Shown here piece after piece: positions 26,259 through 33,448 of a stretch of 39,365 nucleotides of DNA. How positions within the stretch are numbered: position 1 is the stretch's first letter; every line of letters starts with the position of its first letter. The stretch is from Candidatus Woesearchaeota archaeon CG10_big_fil_rev_8_21_14_0_10_33_12 (GTDB lineage Archaea > Nanobdellota > Nanobdellia > Woesearchaeales > CG1-02-33-12). The stretch covers positions 1 to 39,365 of the forward strand of contig PCYE01000008.1 in assembly GCA_002762865.1 (NCBI GenBank), written 5' to 3'. A program made the translations under genes and the position numbers. The notes under the pieces are model-generated. The model did no database searches, was not told where the DNA came from, and worked only from the letters and a program-made list of their open reading frames with translations.

Positions 26259-27226
26259 TGGAACTTAAAAAAAATATTCTAATAAACGGCTTTGTTGATT
26301 CCTTTAAAGTTTTAAAGACTAGGGTTAACACAAGGTTTATTATATTTATATTATCAGTTTTATTTGCTTTTATATTTCTGCCAGTAATGATATATCTTAT
26401 TGCTGTTATATTTATTTTATATTTTTATTTCACAAAGAAAAATAAAATATTGAAAGAATTTTTATATTCTGTTATTTTGTTTTTTAGTGATCTTTTTTTC
26501 TTGTTTGTTTTTTTTATTATTTATAATCTCTTTTTAGGAAACATTATGAATAAAGTAATTTCATTGCTCACACTTACTGGAAAGGCATTGCAGGGCCTCA
26601 CACAAACTGATATTACCCTAAACATTTTGTCTAACCAGCAGCAGATGAACTCTCTTATTGTTAACATTGGCCTTTGGATTTTTGGCCTCATTGCTTTATC
26701 CTATGCGCTGTATTGCATCTTTCAAGGGCTAGTCTGGTTTATTGCGCACAAAATACTCAAAGAAAAAACAAACTTCAAGGAGTATATAAAAAGATTCTTT
26801 GCAGTAAATATTTTATGGTGTGTTTCCTTTGTTATAATTGCCTATTTCTATGTCAGGGCAGTCATTTACACACAGGTCCTGAGAAGTCCATCAAATATAC
26901 AAACAGTTAGCATATTTTCAGTTATTTTATTAATTATTCTTAGCTATTTTGCGCTTATATCATATGTGTTAATCAAAAAATACGGTTTTGTTGATTCAAT
27001 AAAAAAATCATTTTCATTGGCAATTAAGGAATTTGCAACAATAGCCCCAATGTATGTCTTGCTTGTTTTAGGCTTTGCTGTTATAGACGTTCTGCTCAGG
27101 CTGTTGTTTATGGTAAATGTAACCCTTATGGTTATTATTGGAATAATATTAATGTTCCCTTTTATAGCCTATGCAAGGCTTGTAATTATTTCTGTTATTA
27201 AAAATTTAACCAAAAAAAATAATTGA
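26258..27226 (+). CDS. Polytopic membrane protein, module 2
   Basis: The ATG shares one base with the stop of the giant surface protein (TGATG). The 322-residue product has about seven membrane helices. Helices in the second half, with CIFQGLVWF and a final A-R-L-V-I-I-S-V-I-K element, align with the module 1 protein. The N-terminal about 40-72 residues (FAFIFLPVMIYLI, then YFYFTKKNKIL) instead match an internal segment of that paralogue (residues about 175-207), including at DNA level. The protein therefore has an extra N-terminal hairpin that seems copied from the middle of its relative. No enzyme motif is visible; a membrane partner for the surface proteins is the likely role. Confidence 0.78.
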   Translation: MELKKNILINGFVDSFKVLKTRVNTRFIIFILSVLFAFIFLPVMIYLIAVIFILYFYFTKKNKILKEFLYSVILFFSDLFFLFVFFIIYNLFLGNIMNKVISLLTLTGKALQGLTQTDITLNILSNQQQMNSLIVNIGLWIFGLIALSYALYCIFQGLVWFIAHKILKEKTNFKEYIKRFFAVNILWCVSFVIIAYFYVRAVIYTQVLRSPSNIQTVSIFSVILLIILSYFALISYVLIKKYGFVDSIKKSFSLAIKEFATIAPMYVLLVLGFAVIDVLLRLLFMVNVTLMVIIGIILMFPFIAYARLVIISVIKNLTKKNN

Positions 27227-27236
27227 AAACAAAAAC

Positions 27237-27245
27237 TTTTTATAT
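27237..27245 (+). promoter_or_regulatory. TATA box of the ZPR1-type gene
   Basis: TTTTTATAT is centred 26 nt before the ATG at 27267, predicting a leaderless transcript and separating this gene from the surface cluster. Confidence 0.6.
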
Positions 27246-27266
27246 GCACTAGTTTCTAGAAAAATT

Positions 27267-27797
27267 ATGGAAAAGCCAGAAACAATTGAAAAACAGTTAT
27301 GCCCTATGTGCAAGACAAACAATATGACAATGATGGAAGAGGAGATTGAGATCCCTTTCTTTGGAAAAACATTTGTTTTCTCAATGACATGCTCAAACTG
27401 CAAATATCATGTTGCAGATGTTGAAGCAGCTGAACAGAAAGAGCCACTAAAGCAGACAATAGAAATAAGCTCTGAGGAGGATATGAAGATAAGGGTCATC
27501 AAGTCGTCTCAGGCAACAGTAAAAATACCGCATATCACAACAATTACTCCTGGTCCTGCTTCAAATGGTTACATAACAAACATTGAGGGCATACTAAGAA
27601 GAGTAAAATACCATGTTGAAACTCTTGCAGAAGATGCAGAAGATGATGATGAAAAGAAAAAAGCAAGAAAACTTTTGAAAAAGCTCAACAGGGTTATGTG
27701 GGGAGATGAAAAGCTCACTATCACAATTGAGGACCCTTCTGGTAATTCTGCGATAATATCTGACAAGACCCAGACATCCAAGCTAAAATCAAAATAA
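27267..27797 (+). CDS. ZPR1-family zinc finger protein
   Basis: This 176-residue protein has an N-terminal four-cysteine zinc finger (CPMC at about 12-15 and CSNC at about 42-45). A domain with the family signature P-H-I-x-T-I-T-P-G-P-A-S-N-G-Y and N-I-E-G-I-L-R-R (about 88-115) follows. This is one copy of the ZPR1 zinc-finger plus A-domain arrangement; eukaryotic ZPR1, which has two copies, acts as a chaperone for elongation factor 1A. Archaeal single-copy members are of the zpr1-related type and are presumed, by analogy, to assist translation factor folding. The Lys/Glu-rich tail is poorly conserved. It is preceded by its own TATA box and followed by the MTA phosphorylase gene. Confidence 0.88.
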   Translation: MEKPETIEKQLCPMCKTNNMTMMEEEIEIPFFGKTFVFSMTCSNCKYHVADVEAAEQKEPLKQTIEISSEEDMKIRVIKSSQATVKIPHITTITPGPASNGYITNIEGILRRVKYHVETLAEDAEDDDEKKKARKLLKKLNRVMWGDEKLTITIEDPSGNSAIISDKTQTSKLKSK

Positions 27798-27830
27798 GCT
27801 GTTCTTGTATTTCTTTTTAAATAGTAACAT

Positions 27831-27840
27831 TTTTATATTT
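27831..27840 (+). promoter_or_regulatory. TATA box of the MTA phosphorylase gene
   Basis: TTTTATATTT is centred 26 nt before the ATG at 27861; leaderless transcription is expected. An ATG at 27851 is out of frame. Confidence 0.6.
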
Positions 27841-27860
27841 CAGATTTATTATGTTCTAAT

Positions 27861-28652
27861 ATGAAAGAAAAAATAAAGATAGGTATTATTGGCGGCTCAG
27901 GAGTATATGACCAAAGATTAGTGAAAGATGCTAAGAAAATAAAAGTTCATACTCCTTTTGGCTTAACATCTGACCTGGTAACAACCGGCTTTATCAAAGG
28001 CAGGCCTGTTGTTTTCATACCAAGGCACGGCTCTAATCATACTATTAATCCAAGCAATGTTAACTACAGGGCAAATATCTATGCAATGAAAAAGCTTGGT
28101 GTAACTCATATATTAGCACCTTCTGCAGTCGGCTCATTAAACGAAGGCATGAAGCCTGGCGATTTTGTTTTCACAGACCAGTTCATTGACAGAACATATA
28201 AAAGGGAAACAACTTTTTATACTGGCTCGCAGGTCTGCCATATCTCTGTAGCAGAGCCGTGCTGCCCTGTTCTGAGAAAGCTGCTTTCTGACAGCTCAAA
28301 AAAGCTTGGATTTCCATTCCATGAGAGGGGAACTTGTGTTGTTATAGAAGGACCAAGGTTTTCAACAAAGGCAGAATCAAATATGTACAGGCAATGGAAT
28401 GCAGACATAATAGGAATGACAATGACACCAGAGGTTGTTCTTGCAAGGGAAGCAGAGATATGCTATGCAACAATTGCCATGGTTACAGATTATGATGTCT
28501 GGAGAGGCACACATGTAAGCGGTGATGAGGTTGCAGCCACTATGAGAAATAACCTTAGCAAAGTAAAGCAGTTGATCTTAGAGATTATTCCAAGAATTCC
28601 TTCAGAAAGAAAGTGCAGCTGCAAGAATGCTCTTGATGGGGCAGTTATGTAA
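27861..28652 (+). CDS. mtnP: S-methyl-5'-thioadenosine phosphorylase
   Basis: This 263-residue member of the purine nucleoside phosphorylase superfamily cleaves methylthioadenosine with phosphate to adenine and methylthioribose-1-phosphate. Seen in the sequence are I-I-G-G-S-G-V-Y-D (about 8-16, phosphate loop), TPFGLTSD, F-I-P-R-H-G-S-N-H (about 51-59), LAPSAVGSL, the family signature EGPRFSTKAE, and the methionine-flanked nucleoside site GMTMTPEVVLARE, with TDYDVW further on. The TPEVVLARE form favours MTA phosphorylase over guanosine/inosine phosphorylases. Length is normal. The next gene, adenine phosphoribosyltransferase, consumes the adenine released, so the pair forms an MTA-to-AMP salvage route. 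A bacterial-type MetK is encoded at 36602. Confidence 0.93.
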   Translation: MKEKIKIGIIGGSGVYDQRLVKDAKKIKVHTPFGLTSDLVTTGFIKGRPVVFIPRHGSNHTINPSNVNYRANIYAMKKLGVTHILAPSAVGSLNEGMKPGDFVFTDQFIDRTYKRETTFYTGSQVCHISVAEPCCPVLRKLLSDSSKKLGFPFHERGTCVVIEGPRFSTKAESNMYRQWNADIIGMTMTPEVVLAREAEICYATIAMVTDYDVWRGTHVSGDEVAATMRNNLSKVKQLILEIIPRIPSERKCSCKNALDGAVM

Positions 28653-28668
28653 TTTCTATTTAGAAACT

Positions 28669-28677
28669 TTTTTATAC
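28669..28677 (+). promoter_or_regulatory. TATA box of the adenine phosphoribosyltransferase gene
   Basis: TTTTTATAC is centred about 35 nt before the ATG at 28708. The gene therefore has its own promoter although it lies only 55 nt after mtnP. Confidence 0.5.
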
Positions 28678-28707
28678 AAGTCTTAACAATTAATATAATT
28701 GGTAATC

Positions 28708-29232
28708 ATGGAATTAAAAGACAAGATAAGAACAATACCTCACTTTCCAAAGAAGGGCATTATGTTTAAGGATATAACAACTTTGTTGAAAGACCCTCAT
28801 GCATTCAGGTATGTAATAAGGGAAATGATGCATCATTTTGATGGAAAAAATATAAATATTGTTGCAAGCGCTGAATCAAGGGGTTTTATTTTGGGGGCTG
28901 TTCTTGCCCATGAACTGCATGCAGGATTTGTTCCTTTGAGAAAACCAGGCAAGCTGCCATATAAAACAATAAAGCAGGAGTTTGAGACAGAATACAGCAT
29001 AGACGCTTTTGAGATTCATGAGGATGCAATTGAAAAAGGTGACAATGTTTTAATTGTTGATGACCTCTTGGCAACAGGTGGAACAGCAAAGGCTGCAATA
29101 GACCTTATTGAAAAGCTTCATGGAAAAATTGTCGGTCTGGCATTCCTTATAGAGCTAAGCTTTCTTAAAGGCAGGGAAAAATTAAAAGGATATGATATCT
29201 TAACACTGGTAGATTATGATAAAGAAGAATAA
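28708..29232 (+). CDS. apt: Adenine phosphoribosyltransferase
   Basis: This 174-residue type I phosphoribosyltransferase converts adenine and PRPP to AMP. The 13-residue PRPP-binding motif is V-L-I-V-D-D-L-L-A-T-G-G-T (about 116-128). The N-terminal I-P-H-F-P-K-K-G-I-M-F-K-D-I-T-T-L segment and AESRGFILGA are characteristic of APRTs and contact the adenine base. The start at ATG 28708 fits the TATA box; the in-frame TTG at 28699 would add three residues. Coupled to MTA phosphorylase just upstream, it completes recovery of adenine from the methylthioadenosine produced by polyamine synthesis or similar reactions. Length and motifs are complete. Confidence 0.95.
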   Translation: MELKDKIRTIPHFPKKGIMFKDITTLLKDPHAFRYVIREMMHHFDGKNINIVASAESRGFILGAVLAHELHAGFVPLRKPGKLPYKTIKQEFETEYSIDAFEIHEDAIEKGDNVLIVDDLLATGGTAKAAIDLIEKLHGKIVGLAFLIELSFLKGREKLKGYDILTLVDYDKEE

Positions 29233-29270
29233 GTTCTAATCTCTTGGCAGTATAATTAAAAAATAGAAAA

Positions 29271-29280
29271 GTTTATAAAT
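29271..29280 (+). promoter_or_regulatory. TATA box of the nucleotidyltransferase/HEPN pair
   Basis: GTTTATAAAT is centred 26 nt before ATG 29302, which favours that start over ATG 29293. Confidence 0.6.
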
Positions 29281-29301
29281 GATTTAACATAAATGTTACA
29301 T

Positions 29302-29850
29302 ATGGAACAAAAAAGTTACAAATTAGAGATTATAAGGGTTTTATTAAAAAAGAATAGCCATATTCGGGAGATAGCTAAAAAACTTAATATAAACCATATG
29401 ATGGTAGTTAGGAAGATAAAAGAGCTTTCAAAAGAGAATGTTGTTGATTTTACGCAAGAAGGGAAAAATCAAACTTATTTTCTGAAAAAAACAGCTGAAA
29501 CACAGGCATATGTTTTTATAGCTGAACAATACATTTTGATTCAAGCAATAATCAAATATCCTGGGTTAAGAGGAATTATTGAGAAAATCCAAAGAGATAA
29601 AAGAATAAAATTAGCTGTTCTTTTTGGCTCATATGCAAAAGGGCTTGCAGGAAAAGACAGTGATATTGATATTTTTATTGAAACTAAAAATACAAACCTG
29701 AAAAAGGAACTTGCTCTTATTGACTCAAAATTAAGCATTAAAATAGGAATGTATAACAAGGAAACTAACCTGATTAAGGAAATAGATAAAGATCATGTTA
29801 TAATAAAAGGGATTGAATATTATTATGAAAAAAATCAGTTTTTTGGCTAA
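29302..29850 (+). CDS. HTH-nucleotidyltransferase fusion (MNT-type)
   Basis: This protein has 182 residues from ATG 29302 (185 if the ATG at 29293 is used). The N-terminal about 60 residues form a winged-helix/ArsR-like HTH (I-R-E-I-A-K-K-L-N-I-N-H). The C-terminal part is a minimal nucleotidyltransferase of the MNT type, with the full catalytic signature G-S-x10-D-x-D (GSYAKGLAGKDSDID, about 110-124). MNT proteins paired with HEPN proteins can act as antitoxins that modify the HEPN partner. Here the downstream HEPN gene overlaps the stop by 26 nt, which fits that pairing. The added HTH suggests it could also repress its own promoter. Toxin-antitoxin function is inferred. Confidence 0.85.
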   Translation: MEQKSYKLEIIRVLLKKNSHIREIAKKLNINHMMVVRKIKELSKENVVDFTQEGKNQTYFLKKTAETQAYVFIAEQYILIQAIIKYPGLRGIIEKIQRDKRIKLAVLFGSYAKGLAGKDSDIDIFIETKNTNLKKELALIDSKLSIKIGMYNKETNLIKEIDKDHVIIKGIEYYYEKNQFFG

Positions 29851-30304
29851 ACTCTTTGATGAAGGAAAGCTACAACTTGTGAATCCAAGCGAAGAAATTA
29901 AGGATTCATATATCAAGAAATCAGAAAGCAATCTTATTTCTGCAAAAATTCTCCTGGAAAACAATAAGTTAGAAGAATCTGTTTCTTTAGTTTATTATAG
30001 CATGTATCATATTCTAACTGCATTGCTCTTTAAAGTTGGAATAAAGTGTGAAAATCATTCTGCTTCAATTATTTTGCTTAAAGAATTGTTTTCTATTGAT
30101 AATTCAGGTATATTTTTTGCAAAAGAAGAAAGAGTAGATAAACAGTATTATACTGACTTCAATATAACTAAGCAGGAAATTCTTGAAGCAATCAGAATAG
30201 CAGAAAATTTCAATAAAAGATTGCTGGATTTTATTTCCAAATTAGATAATCAAAAAATAAAAGAATACAGAGAAAAATTTAAAATATTAAATTGGAAAAA
30301 ATAA
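29825..30304 (+). CDS. HEPN-domain protein partnered with the nucleotidyltransferase
   Basis: This protein has 159 residues from ATG 29825; the TTG at 29813 is a less likely start. It is an all-helical HEPN/UPF0332-like protein. The core V-Y-Y-S-M-Y-H-I-L-T-A-L-L (about 55-67) matches the family's Y-Y-A-M-F-H-A-A-x-A-L-L signature, followed by an N-H-S element and a V-D-K-Q-Y-Y-T-D segment equivalent to the R-x2-A-D-Y region. The canonical RNase motif R-x4-6-H of toxic HEPN proteins is not visible. It may therefore be non-catalytic or act with the nucleotidyltransferase in another way. It overlaps the upstream gene by 26 nt, so the two are translated together. Confidence 0.8.
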   Translation: MKKISFLAKLFDEGKLQLVNPSEEIKDSYIKKSESNLISAKILLENNKLEESVSLVYYSMYHILTALLFKVGIKCENHSASIILLKELFSIDNSGIFFAKEERVDKQYYTDFNITKQEILEAIRIAENFNKRLLDFISKLDNQKIKEYREKFKILNWKK

Positions 30305-30432
30305 AATAAAACCTTATTCTCCATTAAGCCCAGGAATTTCCTTTAGAATTTCTTTAAAGCATTCAAATTATTATAACTCATACATAACGTTTACTTCTGG
30401 TTTTTTATATAATATAAGTCTATATTTATAAA

Positions 30433-31011
30433 TTATCCCTTGGCGATAAACCTTTGTAATATTGCTTTTTTCCTTTTATAGAATAAATCTTCCTTTCCTA
30501 TGCATTTAAAAATCCTTTTTATCTCAAGGATTTGCTTCTTGGAAAGAATTTTCTCCACATCTGTCTGCCCATTTCCTGCCTTTATAATAATGGGGCAATC
30601 AAGAAGGGTATCATGCTCAATAATTTTAATTCTGCTGTTAATCAGCCTTATGGCCCAAAATGGATATATTTTGCATACATTTGGCCTCAGGCTGTAAACA
30701 TCACATCTTCCGTTATCATTCAGGAAGATGCATCTGCCGTCATTTTTTGTTTTCAGCCTTAAAATCCTGCTATCATCATCCAATTGGGATAATCTTAATG
30801 CCCCTTCAAGTGAAGGATCGCAATTTTTTAAGGCATTAACTGTTTTCTTTTTAAGAGGTGTGTAATCTAGGAAATAGTCATAATTTTTCTTTATTATTTT
30901 TTTTATGTTTCTTGCATCAGTTATACCAACAAAAGTAAATCCTAGATTATTCTTAAAAATACAGCAATGCGGATCTTTACTACATCTTTTGCACTTATTC
31001 CTAAAATCCAT
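30433..31011 (-). CDS. YkgJ-family cysteine cluster protein
   Basis: This 192-residue protein of the YkgJ/zinc- or Fe-S-binding family (PF03692-like) has an N-terminal cluster C-K-R-C-x5-C-C (about 7-17). A second group, GRCIFL, GRCDVYSLRPNVCKIYPF (about 95-120), carries the typical G-R-C-x-V-Y-x-x-R-P-x-x-C-x-x-Y-P-F signature. Such proteins are thought to bind an iron-sulfur cluster or zinc, but their reaction is unknown. There is no signal peptide. It converges with the HEPN gene across 128 nt and is transcribed away from the pseudouridine synthase gene. A weak TATA-like box (CTTTATTAAG, 31034-31043) lies 28 nt before its ATG. Confidence 0.85.
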   Translation of the reverse strand: MDFRNKCKRCSKDPHCCIFKNNLGFTFVGITDARNIKKIIKKNYDYFLDYTPLKKKTVNALKNCDPSLEGALRLSQLDDDSRILRLKTKNDGRCIFLNDNGRCDVYSLRPNVCKIYPFWAIRLINSRIKIIEHDTLLDCPIIIKAGNGQTDVEKILSKKQILEIKRIFKCIGKEDLFYKRKKAILQRFIAKG

Positions 31012-31134
31012 CTGCAGAAAATAAAGATGCTGACTTAATAAAGTTAACGTGTTTTGCTAGTTTACTCCTGCATTAATAAAGTTTAAAAACAAGCTAAGAT
31101 ATACAATTGAAAGGTTTGATACTAAGAGAAAAGA

Positions 31135-31146
31135 GTTTTATATGAG
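31135..31146 (+). promoter_or_regulatory. TATA box of the pseudouridine synthase gene
   Basis: GTTTTATATGAG lies about 26 nt before the ATG at 31166, predicting a leaderless transcript. Confidence 0.55.
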
Positions 31147-31165
31147 GAAATAATTACAATCTAAA

Positions 31166-31933
31166 ATGGGCAAAAAAATACGCATGTTTCCATTCCTTTT
31201 TAGAACTGGGAAATTCAAAGACGGTAACGAAGTGATGAGACTTATTAAAGACGGAAAAGTCAAGGTAGATGACAGAGTCATAATAAATCCTATATTTGAA
31301 TTTCGGCCAAACACCAAATCTGTATATATCAATGGTAAAAAGATTGAAGGACAGAAAGAGGAATTATATTTCATATTCAACAAGCCCCAAGGAGTGATAT
31401 GCCAAAAGAATGACCCAAAGGGCAGGCCTAGCATCTGGGACTGGCTGAAGTCTCATTCAGACCTTAAAGAAGAAGAAATAAATTCTCTTGTCAGTGTTGG
31501 TAGGATTGACATAAATACAGAAGGACTTCTTATATTGACAAATGACAGCAGTCTTGTCAATCAGGTGCTTCAGCCAAAGAATCATATTGAAAAGGAATAT
31601 TATGCTATAGTAAAAGATTTTCTGTCTGATAAAGCAGTTTCACAGTTAGAGGAAGGAATTGACATAATTGTAGGATATAAAGGCAAAAAGAAAAAAATTC
31701 ATGCCCTCCCAGCGAAAGTAAGGATTTTGTCAAGGAATCAAAGCAAAAGCGAAATCATGCTTGAAATCTGCGAGGGAAAAAGAAGGCAGGTAAGAGAGAT
31801 GCTTAATGCTGTCGGAAATCCTGTAACATTCCTGAGAAGAGAAAGGATTGGAAAAATTCTGCTGGAAGATTTGAAAGTTGGAAAGATAAAAAACATATCA
31901 AAAGAAGAAATTCAGAATCTTTTGTTTAAATAA
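31166..31933 (+). CDS. RsuA/RluB-family pseudouridine synthase
   Basis: This 255-residue RNA pseudouridine synthase has an N-terminal S4 RNA-binding domain (about 1-62, with GKVKVDDRVI and K-S-V-Y-I-N-G-K-K). The catalytic domain carries the family motif G-R-I-D-I-N-T-E-G-L-L-I-L-T-N-D (about 112-127), whose Asp in GRID is the nucleophile, and Y-F-I-F-N-K-P-Q-G-V (about 70-79). It also has the E-K-E-Y-Y-A-I segment and the C-terminal EICEGKRRQVREML loop that binds RNA. These are complete, so an active enzyme on rRNA is likely; the target U cannot be told from sequence. RsuA/RluB-type enzymes are mainly bacterial, so lateral transfer is plausible. Confidence 0.92.
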   Translation: MGKKIRMFPFLFRTGKFKDGNEVMRLIKDGKVKVDDRVIINPIFEFRPNTKSVYINGKKIEGQKEELYFIFNKPQGVICQKNDPKGRPSIWDWLKSHSDLKEEEINSLVSVGRIDINTEGLLILTNDSSLVNQVLQPKNHIEKEYYAIVKDFLSDKAVSQLEEGIDIIVGYKGKKKKIHALPAKVRILSRNQSKSEIMLEICEGKRRQVREMLNAVGNPVTFLRRERIGKILLEDLKVGKIKNISKEEIQNLLFK

Positions 31934-32099
31934 TCACAAAATTCTCAAGAATGTTGTATATAACTATTGTAGCCTTATCTGTTTTCTCCCAGGTAAAGTT
32001 AGGAATGAACAAGTTTCTTCTGGTCGATAAAACTAGACTAACAAAAGAATTTAAAGCTTTTAGCACATATTGGGATGAGCCAAGGTTTTTTATTGTAAA
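31926..32099 (-). pseudogene. Gene remnant ending in an FTWEKT-type tail
   Basis: On the minus strand, 57 codons are open with no start codon in context. The end reads [11 protein letters not shown] followed by TIVIYNILENF. The first eleven residues match the metK C-terminus at 36640 ([11 protein letters not shown]) at ten positions, and about 29 nt are nearly identical. The same kind of tail (F-S/T-W-E-K-T-A) also ends GT4 glycosyltransferases, and the last residues fit that better. Either way this looks like a decayed gene end between the pseudouridine synthase gene and the gene at 32147. Confidence 0.3.
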
Positions 32100-32146
32100 T
32101 CAATTTACGCCAATATGCCAAAGAAGAATAAGAAACAAAAACCGAC

Positions 32147-33337
32147 TTAGTTTGCTGGCTTGACTGGTTCTGCAAGGTATTTTACTCTTGCTTCATAGAA
32201 GCGCTTCTTGCCGTCTTCGACAATTGCTTCTATCAGCTTTGCACTGTCAGCTGATTCCTTCCTCAATCTTGCAATCTCTTCTGTAGATTCAGTCTGGAAT
32301 GCAACTATTGCGTCGACTAGTTTCTGTACTGAAGGTGCATTGAATGTTGAGCCATATCCTGCTTCCAAAGCTGCCTTGTCAAGCTCTCTTTCCATTGAAG
32401 CTATGTCTTCCAGACCTTTGTTCATGCCCTCTTTCATTGCCTCAACAGTTTGTGTTGTCTCATGCAATCCATAAGAAGCTGTATAAACAGCATCCATTAC
32501 AGTAAATACATGTTCATTTGTTGTGAAAAATGATATAGCTTTCCTGTAAACCTGGTCTTTTAGCTGGTGTGTTTGGCTCAATCTTCCGACAAGCACTTCG
32601 CCAACGTTATAGCCATTCTTTAAGTTTTCAGTTATATCCTTGATAAGCTGATACTTCCTATCTTCATCTACAATAGCCCTGTCAGCCACGTCTCTTTCAA
32701 GCTGTAATCTTGACTGATCCTGGTCTGATACACCCTTTGCCATTGCATCATCAAATGCTGCCTTTGCAGAATTGAATTTTTCTTTTGTAGTATTGAGATT
32801 CTTTTCCTGTGCTTCCATGACCTTGTATGCCAGTGTTTCTGCATCCTTAAGTGCAAACCTGAAATCCATATAACCATCCATTATTATCTTTTCTTTGTCA
32901 AGTTGTTCCTTCGTATCCCATGTGACATCGTTATAAAGGTCTCTTATCTTCTCGAACCTTTTGTGAGGAGTCCCTCTTGTAAACTTCATCAACCACTGCT
33001 GTGTTCTTTCTCCTGCAGAAATTTTTCCGTCTGCTAGCTGTTCAACTAACTTCTTGGAGTCGTCTCTTATAGAATTAAACATACCTGTGATTTTTTTATA
33101 TCTCTGCGAAACATTCATGTCTTCGACATTGTCTCTTACCATCTGGCTGAATGTGCTTATGTACTGCAATGTTTCAGCAATAGCCAGCACTTCAGGCTGA
33201 GAAACAGTCACTACATCCTGCAATAATGTTGCTAATTGGCTTTCCTCTCCTTTCTGGAGCTGAATTCCAAGTTGGTCTAATACCCTAACTGCCTTTTGTA
33301 AATAACCTTTTGTTAATGTTTCTAGATTGTTTTTCAT
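32147..33337 (-). CDS. Coiled-coil protein, weakly TelA-like
   Basis: This protein has 396 residues from ATG 33337, chosen because a TATA box lies 29 nt upstream; an upstream ATG at 33412 would precede the TATA box. It is almost wholly alpha-helical with long heptad stretches, few prolines, no cysteine, and no signal peptide or membrane segment. The overall plan (an N-terminal helical region, a middle part with a KAISFFTTNEHVFTV element, then long C-terminal helices) recalls TelA/toxic-anion resistance proteins, but this similarity is weak and not assigned. It is divergent from the 515-residue membrane-anchored gene, sharing a 111-nt promoter region, and belongs with the two coiled-coil genes that follow. 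Confidence 0.72.
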   Translation of the reverse strand: MKNNLETLTKGYLQKAVRVLDQLGIQLQKGEESQLATLLQDVVTVSQPEVLAIAETLQYISTFSQMVRDNVEDMNVSQRYKKITGMFNSIRDDSKKLVEQLADGKISAGERTQQWLMKFTRGTPHKRFEKIRDLYNDVTWDTKEQLDKEKIIMDGYMDFRFALKDAETLAYKVMEAQEKNLNTTKEKFNSAKAAFDDAMAKGVSDQDQSRLQLERDVADRAIVDEDRKYQLIKDITENLKNGYNVGEVLVGRLSQTHQLKDQVYRKAISFFTTNEHVFTVMDAVYTASYGLHETTQTVEAMKEGMNKGLEDIASMERELDKAALEAGYGSTFNAPSVQKLVDAIVAFQTESTEEIARLRKESADSAKLIEAIVEDGKKRFYEARVKYLAEPVKPAN

Positions 33338-33361
33338 AATAGTTTTAAGAAATATTGCTCT

Positions 33362-33371
33362 GTTTATAAAT
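33362..33371 (-). promoter_or_regulatory. TATA box of the TelA-like gene
   Basis: ATTTATAAAC on the minus strand is centred 29 nt before ATG 33337. Confidence 0.55.
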
Positions 33372-33413
33372 GTTATGTTTTTGTATCTATTAAGCAATAG
33401 TATCAAATACAAA

Positions 33414-33426
33414 CATTTAAAAATAA
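33414..33426 (+). promoter_or_regulatory. TATA box of the 515-residue membrane-anchored gene
   Basis: CATTTAAAAATAA is centred 29 nt before ATG 33449. With the minus-strand box at 33362 it makes a compact divergent promoter. Confidence 0.55.
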
Positions 33427-33448
33427 ACCTACAATACCACCTATTATT

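Noticed and set aside
30305-30432. Minus-strand stretch encoding KEILKEIPGLNGE before a stop
   Set aside because: Stops lie just upstream in the same frame and there is no start codon; too short to call a gene remnant. The gap otherwise holds AT-rich sequence between convergent genes, likely serving termination.
31951-32163. 70-codon plus-strand frame after the pseudouridine synthase gene
   Set aside because: No ribosome site or TATA box, overlaps the end of the minus-strand gene at 32147, and the minus strand here has a better explanation as a decayed gene end.
33338-33412. Upstream ATG at 33412 for the TelA-like protein
   Set aside because: It lies upstream of the TATA box at 33362-33371, and the extra residues are hydrophobic and unlike the rest.
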